Assembly (NCBI GenBank): GCA_041391665.1
Contig: JAWKNO010000002.1
Coordinates: 186,001-250,000, forward strand
Direction of reading: 5' to 3'
Origin: Bacteroidia bacterium
Lineage (GTDB): Bacteria > Bacteroidota > Bacteroidia > J057
Length of the DNA: 64,000 nucleotides
Below the pieces are notes generated by a model that was not told the DNA's origin, did no database searches, and saw only the letters and a list, made by a program, of their open reading frames with translations. The first letter of the stretch is position 1. Each line of letters starts with the position of its first letter. Of this stretch, positions 40,399 to 49,783 are shown one piece after another. The position numbers and the translations under genes are program-made.

Positions 40399-42198
40399 AT
40401 GGCGACCATTATTGAAGAGATTCAACTTGCTGCTGCTCAGGCAGTAAAAGATTTGTATAATATCGAAATTGCTCCGAAAGAATTTTCGATTCAGGAAACC
40501 CGCAAGGAGTTTGAGGGGGATTTTACTGTTGTCATATTCCCCCTGTCCAAATACCGGTTGGGTCCACCGCAGGAGACCGGGGAAAAGCTTGGCCAAAATC
40601 TGCTGGATTCCCAGCCTCATATTGTTGCTTACAATGTGGTAAAGGGTTTCCTCAACCTTTCTCTCTCTGATGATTTCTGGAGAGGATTTTTGTCTGAAAT
40701 TATCCTGACAAATTCGGGCTTTAACAATTCTCACGGTGAAGGTCAGACGGTAGTGGTGGAATATTGCTCGCCCAATACCAATAAACCCCTTCATCTGGGG
40801 CATTTGCGGAATATTATCCTGGGTTATTCGCTCTCTGAAATCCTTGCCGCCAACGGTTACAATGTGATTCCTGTATGTCTGTTTAATGACCGGGGGACCA
40901 ATATATCCAAGTCGATGTACGCATGGCTGAAATCGGGGAAATACGATACGCCTGAGACCCTGGGAGTAAAAGGAGATAAGCTGGTGGGAGACTATTATGT
41001 GTTGTTTTCAAAAATGCTGTCGGAAGAAACCGCTCATCTGATCGAAAAAGGTCTTGCTAAACATGAGGCGGAAAAACTTGCTCCCAGTATGCAGGCAGTT
41101 CAGGATATGACCGTGCGCTGGGAAGCGGGTGATAGTGCGATCCGAAGTTTGTGGGAAAAAATGAACGGATGGGTATATGAGGCGTTTAATGATACTTTCC
41201 AGCGGCTGGGCGTTCATTTTAAGCGGTTTTACTACGAATCGGAAGTCTATCAGCGGGGGAAAGAAACGGTTGATGAAGGTCTGTCAAAAGGTATATTTTA
41301 CACCACAGATGACGGTTCTGTCGAAATAGACCTTACCGGAAACGGGATGGATAAAAAGACGCTGCTTCGTTCTAATGGAACCTCCCTTTATATTACTCAG
41401 GATCTGGCCATTGCTGCTGACAAGTTTAATGAATTTGGCATGGACAAATCCATTTATGTAGTGGGCAATGAGCAGGATTATCACTTTAAGGTGCTGTTTG
41501 AAGTCCTTAAAAAACTCGAAAAACCCTATGCCGAAGGCCTATTTCATCTTTCCTATGGAATGGTCGATCTTCCCAGTGGAAAAATGAAGTCTCGGGAAGG
41601 CACTACTGTGGAAGCCGATGATCTGATGGATGATATGATTCGCAGTGCAAAGGAAGAAACGATGAAAAACCCGGACAAAACCTCGGGTATGGATGAAGAA
41701 GAATTAAATCATTTATACGAGATACTGGGTATTGGAGCGTTAAAGTATTATTTGGTAAAAGTGGATCCCAAAAAACGTATGCTCTTTGACCCAAACGAAT
41801 CCATTGACCTTAAGGGAAATACGGGGCCGTTTATTCAATATTCCTATACCCGTACCCAGGCCGTCAAGCGTCAGTCGGGTGCAGTGGAGATACCCGCGTT
41901 TAATCCGGACCACAAACCCGAAGAGGAAATTCTCGACAGTGAACGTACCTTGCTGAAGATGATGGCCCGTTATCCGGATGTATTGCGGGAAGCTGGCGAG
42001 GCTTACAATCCGGCAATGATCGCTAATTTTACTTTTGATCTTGCCAAAGAGTATAACCGGTTTTATCATGAAGCTAAAATCCTTCGAAAAGATTTTCCCC
42101 TTACGAGCGCATTCCGCTTTGCGCTTTCGGGTCGGGTAGGGGACACGATCAAAGAAACCATGCGTCTGTTGGGTATTCAGGTACCCGAACGTATGTAA
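40399..42198 (+). CDS. argS: Arginyl-tRNA synthetase
   Basis: A 599-aa class I synthetase charging tRNA-Arg. N-terminal Add1 domain (about 1-95), HIGH-type motif 'SPNTNKPLHLGHLRNIILG' (HLGH near residue 135), 'GNEQDYHFKVLFEVLKKL', and the KMSKS equivalent 'GKMKSREGTTVEADDL'. The C-terminal anticodon-binding helical domain ends in 'MRLLGIQVPERM', the usual family ending. Length is normal. Confidence 0.97.
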   Translation: MATIIEEIQLAAAQAVKDLYNIEIAPKEFSIQETRKEFEGDFTVVIFPLSKYRLGPPQETGEKLGQNLLDSQPHIVAYNVVKGFLNLSLSDDFWRGFLSEIILTNSGFNNSHGEGQTVVVEYCSPNTNKPLHLGHLRNIILGYSLSEILAANGYNVIPVCLFNDRGTNISKSMYAWLKSGKYDTPETLGVKGDKLVGDYYVLFSKMLSEETAHLIEKGLAKHEAEKLAPSMQAVQDMTVRWEAGDSAIRSLWEKMNGWVYEAFNDTFQRLGVHFKRFYYESEVYQRGKETVDEGLSKGIFYTTDDGSVEIDLTGNGMDKKTLLRSNGTSLYITQDLAIAADKFNEFGMDKSIYVVGNEQDYHFKVLFEVLKKLEKPYAEGLFHLSYGMVDLPSGKMKSREGTTVEADDLMDDMIRSAKEETMKNPDKTSGMDEEELNHLYEILGIGALKYYLVKVDPKKRMLFDPNESIDLKGNTGPFIQYSYTRTQAVKRQSGAVEIPAFNPDHKPEEEILDSERTLLKMMARYPDVLREAGEAYNPAMIANFTFDLAKEYNRFYHEAKILRKDFPLTSAFRFALSGRVGDTIKETMRLLGIQVPERM

Positions 42199-42263
42199 GC
42201 CAAATTGGAGAGTTTCAAAGATTTTTGTAAATCGAAATCACAACATTCAACTACCTTCGGAAT

Positions 42264-43082
42264 ATGTTTAAATATTTTGTTAGCCGGGAGTTTCTAATGA
42301 CGGTTTTGGGGCTGGTAGGACTCGGTATCCTGGCATATATGATGATATTCTTCTGGATTTTGCCAACCTATACCCGACATGGAGATGGGTTGCTGGTCCC
42401 GGATGTCAATACGCTTCCTGTTGAAGAAGCAGAAAAAATTCTAGTAAAAGCAGGGCTTCGCCCTGAAATTATTGATTCTGTTTTTCAGGATCAGTTGCCC
42501 GGGCGCTCTGTGTTAAAACAATATCCTACTCCATACAGCCGGGTAAAACCAAACCGTACGATTTCTCTTACGGTCAACAAGATGTTGCCTCCGATGGTAT
42601 CCATGCCAGAGATACAGGACATGACGCTCTATCAGGCAAAAGCCCGATTGGAAATATGGAAACTCGGTGTTGGAAGGGTTACCCGTATTCCTGATATAGC
42701 AGAAAATGTTGTACTCAAAGTTACCTACAAAGGCAAAGCCATTCAGCCTGGCACAGCGATTCCCCAGGGATCAAAAATTGACCTGGTCGTAGGACAAGGA
42801 CTCGGGTACGCCAAAGTGCAAATCCCTGATTTGGTGGGTTATACGTATGAAGATGCGCTGACAATTCTTTCAGAAATGGGTCTGGGTCTGGGTAGTGTAG
42901 ATTACAACCCCAATGGCCCTGAAGACCAAAAAGGAAGGGTATATTCCCAAAACCCCAAAGCTGGCTTTGGCGACTCTGTACGTATGGGCTTTTCTATAGA
43001 TATCTATCTATATGGACAGGAGCCGGAAGGGCAGGAAGGGATTTTTATAGAAGACTTTAAGGGAGACGGTGATAACCAATAA
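42264..43082 (+). CDS. PASTA-domain membrane protein
   Basis: 272 aa. One N-terminal TM helix (about 12-35), then three PASTA repeats at about 43-110 ('VPDVNTLPVEEAEKILVKAG'), 112-180 ('MPEIQDMTLYQAKARLEIW') and 185-250 ('IPDLVGYTYEDALTILSEMG'), and an acidic tail. No kinase domain is attached. PASTA domains bind muropeptides or beta-lactam-like ligands in Ser/Thr kinases; stand-alone Bacteroidota proteins of this form have unknown roles, perhaps in cell-wall sensing. Confidence 0.88.
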   Translation: MFKYFVSREFLMTVLGLVGLGILAYMMIFFWILPTYTRHGDGLLVPDVNTLPVEEAEKILVKAGLRPEIIDSVFQDQLPGRSVLKQYPTPYSRVKPNRTISLTVNKMLPPMVSMPEIQDMTLYQAKARLEIWKLGVGRVTRIPDIAENVVLKVTYKGKAIQPGTAIPQGSKIDLVVGQGLGYAKVQIPDLVGYTYEDALTILSEMGLGLGSVDYNPNGPEDQKGRVYSQNPKAGFGDSVRMGFSIDIYLYGQEPEGQEGIFIEDFKGDGDNQ

Positions 43083-43220
43083 GGAATTACAAATGACAAG
43101 CAAAGAATTATAAATTACAAATCTCGGAAACCGTTAAGGTTCAGGGAATTACAAAGTATGAACTTGTCTTCCCGAAGGGATTTATAATTTAGCCTTCCTT
43201 GTTAGTCATTTGTAATTTAT
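43083..43220. repeat. Imperfect inverted-repeat element (MITE-like)
   Basis: The arms begin AATTACAAATGAC (43085-43097) and end GTCATTTGTAATT (43205-43217), with further paired stretches inside (TTATAAATTACAAAT; TTATAATTTAG). The core contains a CTCGGAAACC...CCCGAAGGG region. It fills almost the whole gap between two convergent genes and has no ORF. Confidence 0.55.
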
Positions 43221-43223
43221 CTG

Positions 43224-44090
43224 CTAACCCAGATAGGTTTTTAAGCCTTTGCTGCGGGAAGTATGTCTTAATCTCCGGATGGCTTTTTCTTTGATCTGAC
43301 GAACCCTTTCACGGGTAAGGTCAAATTTTTCCCCAATTTCTTCCAGCGTCAGGGAATGCTCTACACCTATGCCAAAATAAAGTCTGATCACTTCTGCTTC
43401 GCGTTGGGTAAGTGTGCTCAGTGCACGTTCGACCTCTTTGCTTAAACTTTCATTGATCAGCTCATTGTCGGGATTAGGTTCCGCATCGTTTTCCAGAACA
43501 TCCAGAAGGCGATTTTCTTCACCCTGTACAAAAGGCGCATCCACCGAAACATGCCTTCCGGAAATTTTGAGTGTGTCGGAGATTTCATCCTCACTCATAT
43601 TTTCCAGCACTTCGGCGATTTCCTCAGCGGAAGGTTCACGCTCGAACTCCTGCTCCAGTTTGGAGAAAGCTTTACCAATTTTGTTAAGGGCACCTACACG
43701 GTTGAGCGGAAGGCGAACAATACGGGATTGCTCGGCCAAAGCCTGAAGGATACTTTGTCTGATCCACCAAACGGCGTAAGAGATAAATTTAAAACCGCGG
43801 GTTTCGTCAAACCTTTTCGCCGCCTTGATCAAACCGAGGTTTCCTTCATTGATAAGGTCACCGAGCGAGAGACCTTGATTTTGGTATTGTTTGGCCACTG
43901 AAACCACAAACCTGAGGTTTGCTTTTGTCAGTTTTTCCAATGCTACCTGATCTCCTTGTTTGATCCTTCTTGCGAGTTCAACTTCTTCATCCGGAGTAAG
44001 CAATTCGACCTTTCCAATCTCCTGAAGATATTTATCCAGTGATTGGGATTCGCGGTTGGTGATCTGCTTACTAATCTTGAGCTGTCTCAT
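43224..44090 (-). CDS. rpoD: Primary sigma factor (Bacteroidota RpoD/SigA type)
   Basis: 288 aa, about half the E. coli sigma70 because region 1.1 and the non-conserved region are absent. Region 1.2 'DKYLQEIGKVELLTPDEEVE', region 2 'LTKANLRFVVSVAKQYQNQG' and 'RGFKFISYAVWWIRQSILQA', region 3 'RLPLNRVGALNKIGKAFSKL', and region 4.2 'TLEEIGEKFDLTRERVRQIK' are all present. It is the housekeeping sigma that should read the TAnnTTTG promoters of this genome. Confidence 0.95.
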   Translation of the reverse strand: MRQLKISKQITNRESQSLDKYLQEIGKVELLTPDEEVELARRIKQGDQVALEKLTKANLRFVVSVAKQYQNQGLSLGDLINEGNLGLIKAAKRFDETRGFKFISYAVWWIRQSILQALAEQSRIVRLPLNRVGALNKIGKAFSKLEQEFEREPSAEEIAEVLENMSEDEISDTLKISGRHVSVDAPFVQGEENRLLDVLENDAEPNPDNELINESLSKEVERALSTLTQREAEVIRLYFGIGVEHSLTLEEIGEKFDLTRERVRQIKEKAIRRLRHTSRSKGLKTYLG

Positions 44091-44361
44091 GTATCGGAGC
44101 GGCTAATTTTGCTTTGTGTTTAATTTTTCCAAACTTCCAGCCCTCAGACCAGTCGTAATCCAGACCGCAAATCTAAGGGCTTTCATTATCACTTGCAAAT
44201 AGATTTGTTATGCGACATTTCGATTTACAAGTAATGTATCATTCCGGTTTTGTATATTCTTTCTGGAATAATGACGTTAAAACCTTGAAAAAAGTCACTA
44301 CCTCTATGCTTGTCTTACGAAAATAAAAGCGCTGGGGTGTAAGATTTTGTATAAAAACCTG

Positions 44362-47265
44362 TTATACCTCCTTGAAAACCTCTTCTTCTTCCGTAATATA
44401 GGATTCAACCGGCGGACAAGTACAGACGACATTGCGGTCTCCATACGTATTGTTGACCCTGCCAACCGATGGCCAGAACTTATTTTGTTTCAGACCGGGT
44501 ACTGGGAACGCCGCTTTTTGACGAGAATAGCTATGCGACCATTCATCGCTGGTAATCTGATCCATGGTATGCGGTGAATTTTTCAACACATTATCTTCGC
44601 TGTCTGCGGCGCCACTTTCTATTTCTCTGATTTCATTTCTTATAGAGATCATCGCATCGCAAAAACGGTCCATTTCTTCTTTTGGCTCGCTCTCGGTAGG
44701 TTCGATCATTATGGTTCCGGGTACCGGCCACGAAACGGTCGGCGCATGAAATCCATAGTCAATAAGTCGTTTCGTGATATCATCTACTTCCAGTCCGAGC
44801 TTGCTTTTAAACTCTCTGAGATCGAGAATAAACTCATGGGCTACCCGCCCATTTTTTCCCTGAAACAATACGGGATATACCTTTTCCAGCCTTGACTTCA
44901 TATAATTGGCATTGAGAATCGCCGAAACCGTAGCTTCTGTTACCCCTTCACTTCCCAGCATTTGGATATATCCGTAGGAAATCAGCAAGATACTTGCACT
45001 GCCAAAAGGCGTTGCTGAGACAGCACTGATAGCCGCTTCGCCTCCGGTTTTGAACTGAGTATGGCCTGGAAGGAATGGCTTCAGATGTTCTGCTACGCAA
45101 ATAGGGCCCATACCCGGACCACCACCGCCGTGGGGAATGCTGAAAGTTTTGTGAAGATTGAGATGGCAAACATCTGCTCCGATACGGCCTGGACTGGTAA
45201 GCCCTACCTGTGCATTCATATTGGCTCCATCCATATACACTTGTCCGCCATTTTGGTGGATCATTTCGCAGATATCAATGATGGTTTCTTCAAATACACC
45301 ATGAGTTGAAGGGTAAGTTACCATCAGGCAGGAAAGGGAATCTTTATATTGCTCGGCGCGGAGGCGGAGATCCTCCATATCCACATTGCCTATTTCATCA
45401 CATTTTACAACGACTACGCGCATACCAGCCATTACCGCACTTGCCGGATTTGTTCCGTGGGCGGAAGAAGGAATCAACGCAACATCCCGGTGAAAATCTC
45501 CTCTGCTGTGGTGCCATGCCCTTATGACCATCAATCCGGCGTATTCTCCCTGTGCGCCTGAATTGGGCTGGAAAGAGATGCCGGAAAAACCTGTAATATC
45601 GCAAAGGTCATTGCCTAGCTCTTCGATCATTTCGAGGTATCCTTCGACCTGGTCAGCGGGTACAAACGGGTGAACCGCCGCAAATTCTGGCCAGCTCACG
45701 GGAATCAATTCTGCCGCAGCATTCAGTTTCATGGTACAGCTTCCCAGAGGGATCATAGCTGTATTGAGCGAAAGATCCTTATTCTCCAGCGACTTGATAT
45801 AGCGCATCATCGCCGTCTCGGAGTGATGAGAGTTGAAAACCGGGTGTGTGAGGTACCTACTGGTTCTGATAAAATCTTCATGCCGGTTGTAGGGCAGAGT
45901 CGTGGTATTAATTTGCGGAGCGGGTTGGCTCATCGCTTCCGCAAATACATTCAGAATAGCCTGAATGTTTTCTGTATCCGTTGTTTCGTCAACCGCAATG
46001 GTTACCTTACCTTCGCCGGGATAATAAAAATTGATGGAATGACTCAGCGCGACCTGGCGTAGTTTTTCTACGGTTTCCTGACTCCCCAGGTGAAAGGTAA
46101 GGGTGTCAAAAAATTGATTATTCAGCTGGCGAATATTCAGCTTGGCAAGTCCCTGATCCAGCAATCCCGCCATATGGTGGATGCGGGAGGCAATGGCTTT
46201 GAGCCCTTTGGGGCCGTGATATACGGCATACATACCCGCCATGATGGCGAGTAAAGCCTGGGCAGTACAAATATTGGACGTTGCCTTATCTCTCCGAATA
46301 TGTTGTTCTCTGGTTTGGAGTGTCATTCGAAGCGCATGATTTCCTGCGCTGTCAATCGAGATTCCAATGATCCTACCCGGAAGGAGGCGAAGAAATTCTT
46401 CTCTGGTAGCAAAAAAAGCTGCGTGGGGCCCGCCAAAACCCATAGGCACACCGAAACGCTGCGCACTTCCCACAACCACATCCGCACCAAAAGCCGCAGG
46501 CTCTTTCAACAGGGTAAGCGCCATCAGGTCAGCTGCTACAATCAGGTATGCACCGCGCTCATGCAGATCTTTTGCCAGGGTATCGTAAGGCTGAATATTA
46601 CCTCCCATGTCGGGATACTGTACGATAGCTGCAAATATGTTTTCGCTGATGACAAACTCCGCAGGATCGGCTACTTCAACCTGAATGCCCAGTCCGCCTG
46701 CCCGGGTTTTGATCACATCAATCGTCTGAGGCAGACAGGTATTCGCTACGAGAATGGTATTGGCGGCAGTAGTTCTGTCTTTTTTCTGTTTTTGCCCATG
46801 TACCATGGCCATGGCTTCGGCAGCGGCAGTACCTTCATCGAGGAGAGAGGCATTGGCTACCGGAAGGCCGGTCAGGTCGCAGACCATCGTCTGGAAATTG
46901 AGGAGTGCCTCCATCCGGCCTTGTGCAATTTCGGCCTGATAAGGCGTGTATTGCGTGTACCATCCCGGATTTTCAAAAATATTGCGCAGGATTACAGCAG
47001 GCGTAATACAGTCGTAATACCCCAATCCGATATAAGATTTGACAGGTTTATTTTTCCGGGCAATCTTTCTGATTTTATTTAAATACGCATATTCACTTAA
47101 GGCAGGTTTCTGTTTCAGTGGGTGCGTAAGTCTGATTTTTCCTGGAACCGTCTGTGCAATCAGTTCGTCAACCGTGCTTACATTCAGACGGTTAAGCATC
47201 TGTTGAGTATCTTTACCGGATGGGCCAATATGGCGTTTTACAAATACATCTGGGTGATTAAACAT
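44362..47265 (-). CDS. gcvP: Glycine dehydrogenase (decarboxylating), P protein
   Basis: 967 aa, single-chain type (the fused alpha/beta form). PLP-dependent decarboxylation of glycine in the glycine cleavage system. The PLP lysine is K706 in 'HLNLHKTFSIPHGGGGPGMG'; 'LGSCTMKLNAAAELIPVSWP' opens the catalytic half and 'TYPSTHGVFEE' follows. The N-terminal half has 'IGLGYYDCITPAVILRNI'. gcvT and gcvH are not in the window. The start at 47265 matches the family's 'DVFVKRHIGPS' beginning. Confidence 0.97.
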   Translation of the reverse strand: MFNHPDVFVKRHIGPSGKDTQQMLNRLNVSTVDELIAQTVPGKIRLTHPLKQKPALSEYAYLNKIRKIARKNKPVKSYIGLGYYDCITPAVILRNIFENPGWYTQYTPYQAEIAQGRMEALLNFQTMVCDLTGLPVANASLLDEGTAAAEAMAMVHGQKQKKDRTTAANTILVANTCLPQTIDVIKTRAGGLGIQVEVADPAEFVISENIFAAIVQYPDMGGNIQPYDTLAKDLHERGAYLIVAADLMALTLLKEPAAFGADVVVGSAQRFGVPMGFGGPHAAFFATREEFLRLLPGRIIGISIDSAGNHALRMTLQTREQHIRRDKATSNICTAQALLAIMAGMYAVYHGPKGLKAIASRIHHMAGLLDQGLAKLNIRQLNNQFFDTLTFHLGSQETVEKLRQVALSHSINFYYPGEGKVTIAVDETTDTENIQAILNVFAEAMSQPAPQINTTTLPYNRHEDFIRTSRYLTHPVFNSHHSETAMMRYIKSLENKDLSLNTAMIPLGSCTMKLNAAAELIPVSWPEFAAVHPFVPADQVEGYLEMIEELGNDLCDITGFSGISFQPNSGAQGEYAGLMVIRAWHHSRGDFHRDVALIPSSAHGTNPASAVMAGMRVVVVKCDEIGNVDMEDLRLRAEQYKDSLSCLMVTYPSTHGVFEETIIDICEMIHQNGGQVYMDGANMNAQVGLTSPGRIGADVCHLNLHKTFSIPHGGGGPGMGPICVAEHLKPFLPGHTQFKTGGEAAISAVSATPFGSASILLISYGYIQMLGSEGVTEATVSAILNANYMKSRLEKVYPVLFQGKNGRVAHEFILDLREFKSKLGLEVDDITKRLIDYGFHAPTVSWPVPGTIMIEPTESEPKEEMDRFCDAMISIRNEIREIESGAADSEDNVLKNSPHTMDQITSDEWSHSYSRQKAAFPVPGLKQNKFWPSVGRVNNTYGDRNVVCTCPPVESYITEEEEVFKEV

Positions 47266-47381
47266 GGGAGGTGTATTGGAAATTTTTTACCAAAAAAGAA
47301 AGTGCAAATTAAGTGTATTTAACTGAACTTTTAAAGCCCGAAATTAAGGTTGATGTGGTATATTTTACCAAAAAGATTAGC

Positions 47382-47389
47382 TAGATTTG
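47382..47389 (+). promoter_or_regulatory. -7 box of pcm
   Basis: TAGATTTG, an exact TAnnTTTG match. It overlaps a TTG that could otherwise be taken as the start codon, so the true start is placed downstream. Confidence 0.5.
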
Positions 47390-47413
47390 TTACCCCTAAT
47401 CGGTAGCAATTCA

Positions 47414-48058
47414 GTGGAAGATTATAAGCATATAGGCCGCCGGGCCAGATTAGTTAAGGAGCTGATCATGAAAGGTATAACGGATGAAAGCGTGCTACTG
47501 GCTATTGGCAGAGTGCCTCGTCATGTTTTTGTTGAAGGTGTTTTTTCTGATGAAGCTTACGAGGATAAAGCATTGCCCATTCATCGCGAACAAACGATTA
47601 GCCAGCCTTTCACGGTTGCATTCCAGACACAACTGCTGGAGTTAAAGCCTAAAATGAAAATTCTGGAGATTGGAACCGGCTCAGGTTATCAGGCTGCGGT
47701 CCTGTGTGAAATGGGAATGCGTGTTTTTTCAGTCGAAATCGACCGTCGCCTGCATCTCGAGGCAAAAGAACGTCTGAAATCTCTGGGATATGATCCGCAA
47801 CTTTTATTGGGAGATGGCTCGGAAGGATGGCCCATATATAAACCCTATGAACGAATCCTGGTTACGGCTGCCAGCCCGGGAATCCCCGAATCACTGCTCT
47901 CCCAATTAGACATCGGTGGCGTCATGGTCCTGCCCGTAGGTACACTCCGCACACAGAAAATGACGGTTGTCAGGCGACTCTCTTCTACAGACTACGAAAC
48001 CGTCACCCACCATAATTTTAAGTTTGTACCTCTCCGGGGCCGCTATGGGTTTGAATAA
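47414..48058 (+). CDS. pcm: Protein-L-isoaspartate O-methyltransferase
   Basis: 214 aa from a GTG at 47414. The TTG at 47387 lies inside the -7 box and would give nine extra non-conserved residues. SAM-dependent repair of isoaspartyl residues in aged proteins. Motifs: 'RVPRHVFVEGVFSDEAYEDK', 'IHREQTISQPFTVAFQTQLL', the SAM-binding 'ILEIGTGSGYQAAVLCEMG' and 'ILVTAASPGIPESLLSQLDIGG' (quoted in part). All four PCMT blocks are in order and the length is normal. Confidence 0.94.
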   Translation: MEDYKHIGRRARLVKELIMKGITDESVLLAIGRVPRHVFVEGVFSDEAYEDKALPIHREQTISQPFTVAFQTQLLELKPKMKILEIGTGSGYQAAVLCEMGMRVFSVEIDRRLHLEAKERLKSLGYDPQLLLGDGSEGWPIYKPYERILVTAASPGIPESLLSQLDIGGVMVLPVGTLRTQKMTVVRRLSSTDYETVTHHNFKFVPLRGRYGFE

Positions 48059-48119
48059 AAAGGAATATTCGTAATTTGCCGCTTCGTTTGTTTCCCAATT
48101 AATAACCTAGCAAGTATTT

Positions 48120-48911
48120 ATGAAAAAGATTGTTTTCAGCGTAATAGTAGTATTGTCAATGGTTTCTGCATTTGCGCAGAACAAGCCCGTGGCAAAAGAT
48201 ATCAGCCTCGGTTTTCGCGTCACCGGCCTGAATAATGTCGCATTTCAGGAATGGGGCGCTGATGCCTTTGATTTTCCTCAGGTCATGGGGCGTTACTACC
48301 TTTCTGACCGGATTGCCGTACGTGCGCGTCTGGGGGTAGGTCTTAACAATGTGACTTCCAGTTTTGACCGCAGTATCATTGATACCGAAAATTTTGGACA
48401 AGCCGTTAGGATCGATTCTTCTATCAACTCCACTGTCAGCGCGTTTTCGGTGAGTTTTGCTCCCGGAGCAGAATATCACCTCATGGCGGACGCTGCTAAA
48501 CTTGACCCTTATGTAGCTGCCGAAATTCCTTTCGCATTGCTGGGGACAACTACTACGGATCTTGATCTGGATGTGATTCGTACCGATGCTGCCGGAACCC
48601 GCCTCTATCGCGAAGATATCAATACCAAAACTACAGTTGATGGCGGAATCAGTGTAGGGCTGAACCTGATTGGTGGTTTTAACTACTTCTTTTCTCCTAA
48701 ATTTGCCATTGGTGCTGAATATGCGCTGGGTTTTGGATATAGCCAAAATGGTGGAACCGTAGTGGTTGCTCAAACCGGTTCTATTCAGCCTACTTCTGAT
48801 GCCGGCAATATCGTACCGGTAAACGTTACCCAGCGGTTTAACAACTCCGTTACTACCCTGAATCTGGGTGTACAAACAACGGGTGGTGTTAATTTCTCTA
48901 TCTTCTGGTAG
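48120..48911 (+). CDS. Outer-membrane beta-barrel protein
   Basis: 263 aa. Signal peptide 'MKKIVFSVIVVLSMVSAFAQ' (cleaved after AFA). The mature part is an alternating amphipathic beta pattern with 'GRYYLSDRIAVRARLGVGLN', 'SFAPGAEYHLMADAAKLDPY', 'GGFNYFFSPKFAIGAEYALG' and a C-terminal strand ending in 'GVNFSIFW' with aromatic Trp, typical of 8-stranded OmpW/OprF-like barrels in Bacteroidota. Function unknown. A strong terminator follows. Confidence 0.8.
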   Translation: MKKIVFSVIVVLSMVSAFAQNKPVAKDISLGFRVTGLNNVAFQEWGADAFDFPQVMGRYYLSDRIAVRARLGVGLNNVTSSFDRSIIDTENFGQAVRIDSSINSTVSAFSVSFAPGAEYHLMADAAKLDPYVAAEIPFALLGTTTTDLDLDVIRTDAAGTRLYREDINTKTTVDGGISVGLNLIGGFNYFFSPKFAIGAEYALGFGYSQNGGTVVVAQTGSIQPTSDAGNIVPVNVTQRFNNSVTTLNLGVQTTGGVNFSIFW

Positions 48912-48941
48912 GATCTGCCAAAACAGGTATTTATACTATAC

Positions 48942-48968
48942 GCTCCGGACTTGTCCGGAGCTTTTTTT
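48942..48968 (+). terminator. Terminator of the OM barrel gene
   Basis: Stem GCTCCGGAC / GTCCGGAGC (9 bp), loop TT, then seven T, overlapping the truA stop region from the other strand. Confidence 0.9.
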
Positions 48969-49725
48969 ATGTAATTTCAGTCAGGCTTCCTTCCGGATAA
49001 TTTACGGCTACCAGTGATAAACCTTTGGCATCTGCCGCCCCGCCCGCGTTTCGCCTGTCCTGCGATTCTATCACTGCTGCAAAATCAGTTATTGTGCGTT
49101 TTCCCGAACCGACCCATAAAAGTGTACCGACAATTGCGCGAACCATGCCACGCAAAAATCGGTCGGCCTCTATCGTAAACGATAATTCTCCGGGAGATTT
49201 TTCCTCCCAATAAGCTTGTCTGATTTCACAAAGGTTGGTCTGATTCGCAGCGTGTGATTTACAAAAAGCGCCAAATTCATTGTAGTCAAAAAGTATTTTG
49301 CTGGCCTCGTTCATCGATTTCAAATCCAGTGGATACCGCACCCACATGGCAAACTCCCAGTCCATCGGAGATTTTTTCTGCACAATACGGTAGATGTATT
49401 TTCTGGATATCGCATTAAAACGGGCGTGAAGCGCGGGATCTGTCGGAAGAAGCAGCCGGTTGACGGCGATATCATAGGGAAGTATTCCGTTTAGACTATA
49501 AATAAATGACCGGTCAAGCGTTTTTTCCGTATCAAAATGTACCATCAGTTGGTGGGCATGTACACCGGTATCTGTCCTGCCAGCTCCGGTACAATGGGTT
49601 TCTGACCCTAAAGTCAGACCCAACGCGCTTTCCAATTCCTGCTGTACCGTGTTGGCAGCATTCAACTGTTTTTGCCAGCCGGCGTAGTGAGTGCCTTTAT
49701 AAGAAATATCCAAAAAGTAACGCAT
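48967..49725 (-). CDS. truA: tRNA pseudouridine(38-40) synthase
   Basis: 252 aa from the ATG at 49725, which opens on the family start 'MRYFLDISYKGTHYAGWQKQ'; an ATG at 49773 would add 16 residues crossing the opposite promoter and is rejected. The catalytic Asp lies in 'CTGAGRTDTGVHAHQ' (near residue 55). 'FLRGMVRAIVGTLLWVGSGK' is the second conserved block. Divergent from the DUF4293 gene, with a 58-bp shared promoter region. Confidence 0.94.
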   Translation of the reverse strand: MRYFLDISYKGTHYAGWQKQLNAANTVQQELESALGLTLGSETHCTGAGRTDTGVHAHQLMVHFDTEKTLDRSFIYSLNGILPYDIAVNRLLLPTDPALHARFNAISRKYIYRIVQKKSPMDWEFAMWVRYPLDLKSMNEASKILFDYNEFGAFCKSHAANQTNLCEIRQAYWEEKSPGELSFTIEADRFLRGMVRAIVGTLLWVGSGKRTITDFAAVIESQDRRNAGGAADAKGLSLVAVNYPEGSLTEIT

Positions 49726-49731
49726 TTTTAT

Positions 49732-49739
49732 TAACTTTG
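49732..49739 (+). promoter_or_regulatory. -7 box of the DUF4293 gene
   Basis: TAACTTTG followed by C, an exact TAnnTTTG match, 45 bp before the ATG at 49784. Confidence 0.5.
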
Positions 49740-49783
49740 CGGCAAAATAGGACGGGAAGAACACAAACAGCAAATTAAACCGA

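Noticed and set aside
44091..44361. Riboswitch upstream of rpoD or near gcvP
   Set aside because: Read both strands; no glycine-riboswitch-like fold or other recognised aptamer found. The gap appears to be ordinary promoter/UTR sequence.
46300..47082. 260-aa plus-strand reading frame
   Set aside because: Antisense to gcvP, no domain or start context.
49726..49773. Longer truA start
   Set aside because: The extra 16 residues cross the divergent promoter and are not conserved; the family begins MRYFLDISYKG.
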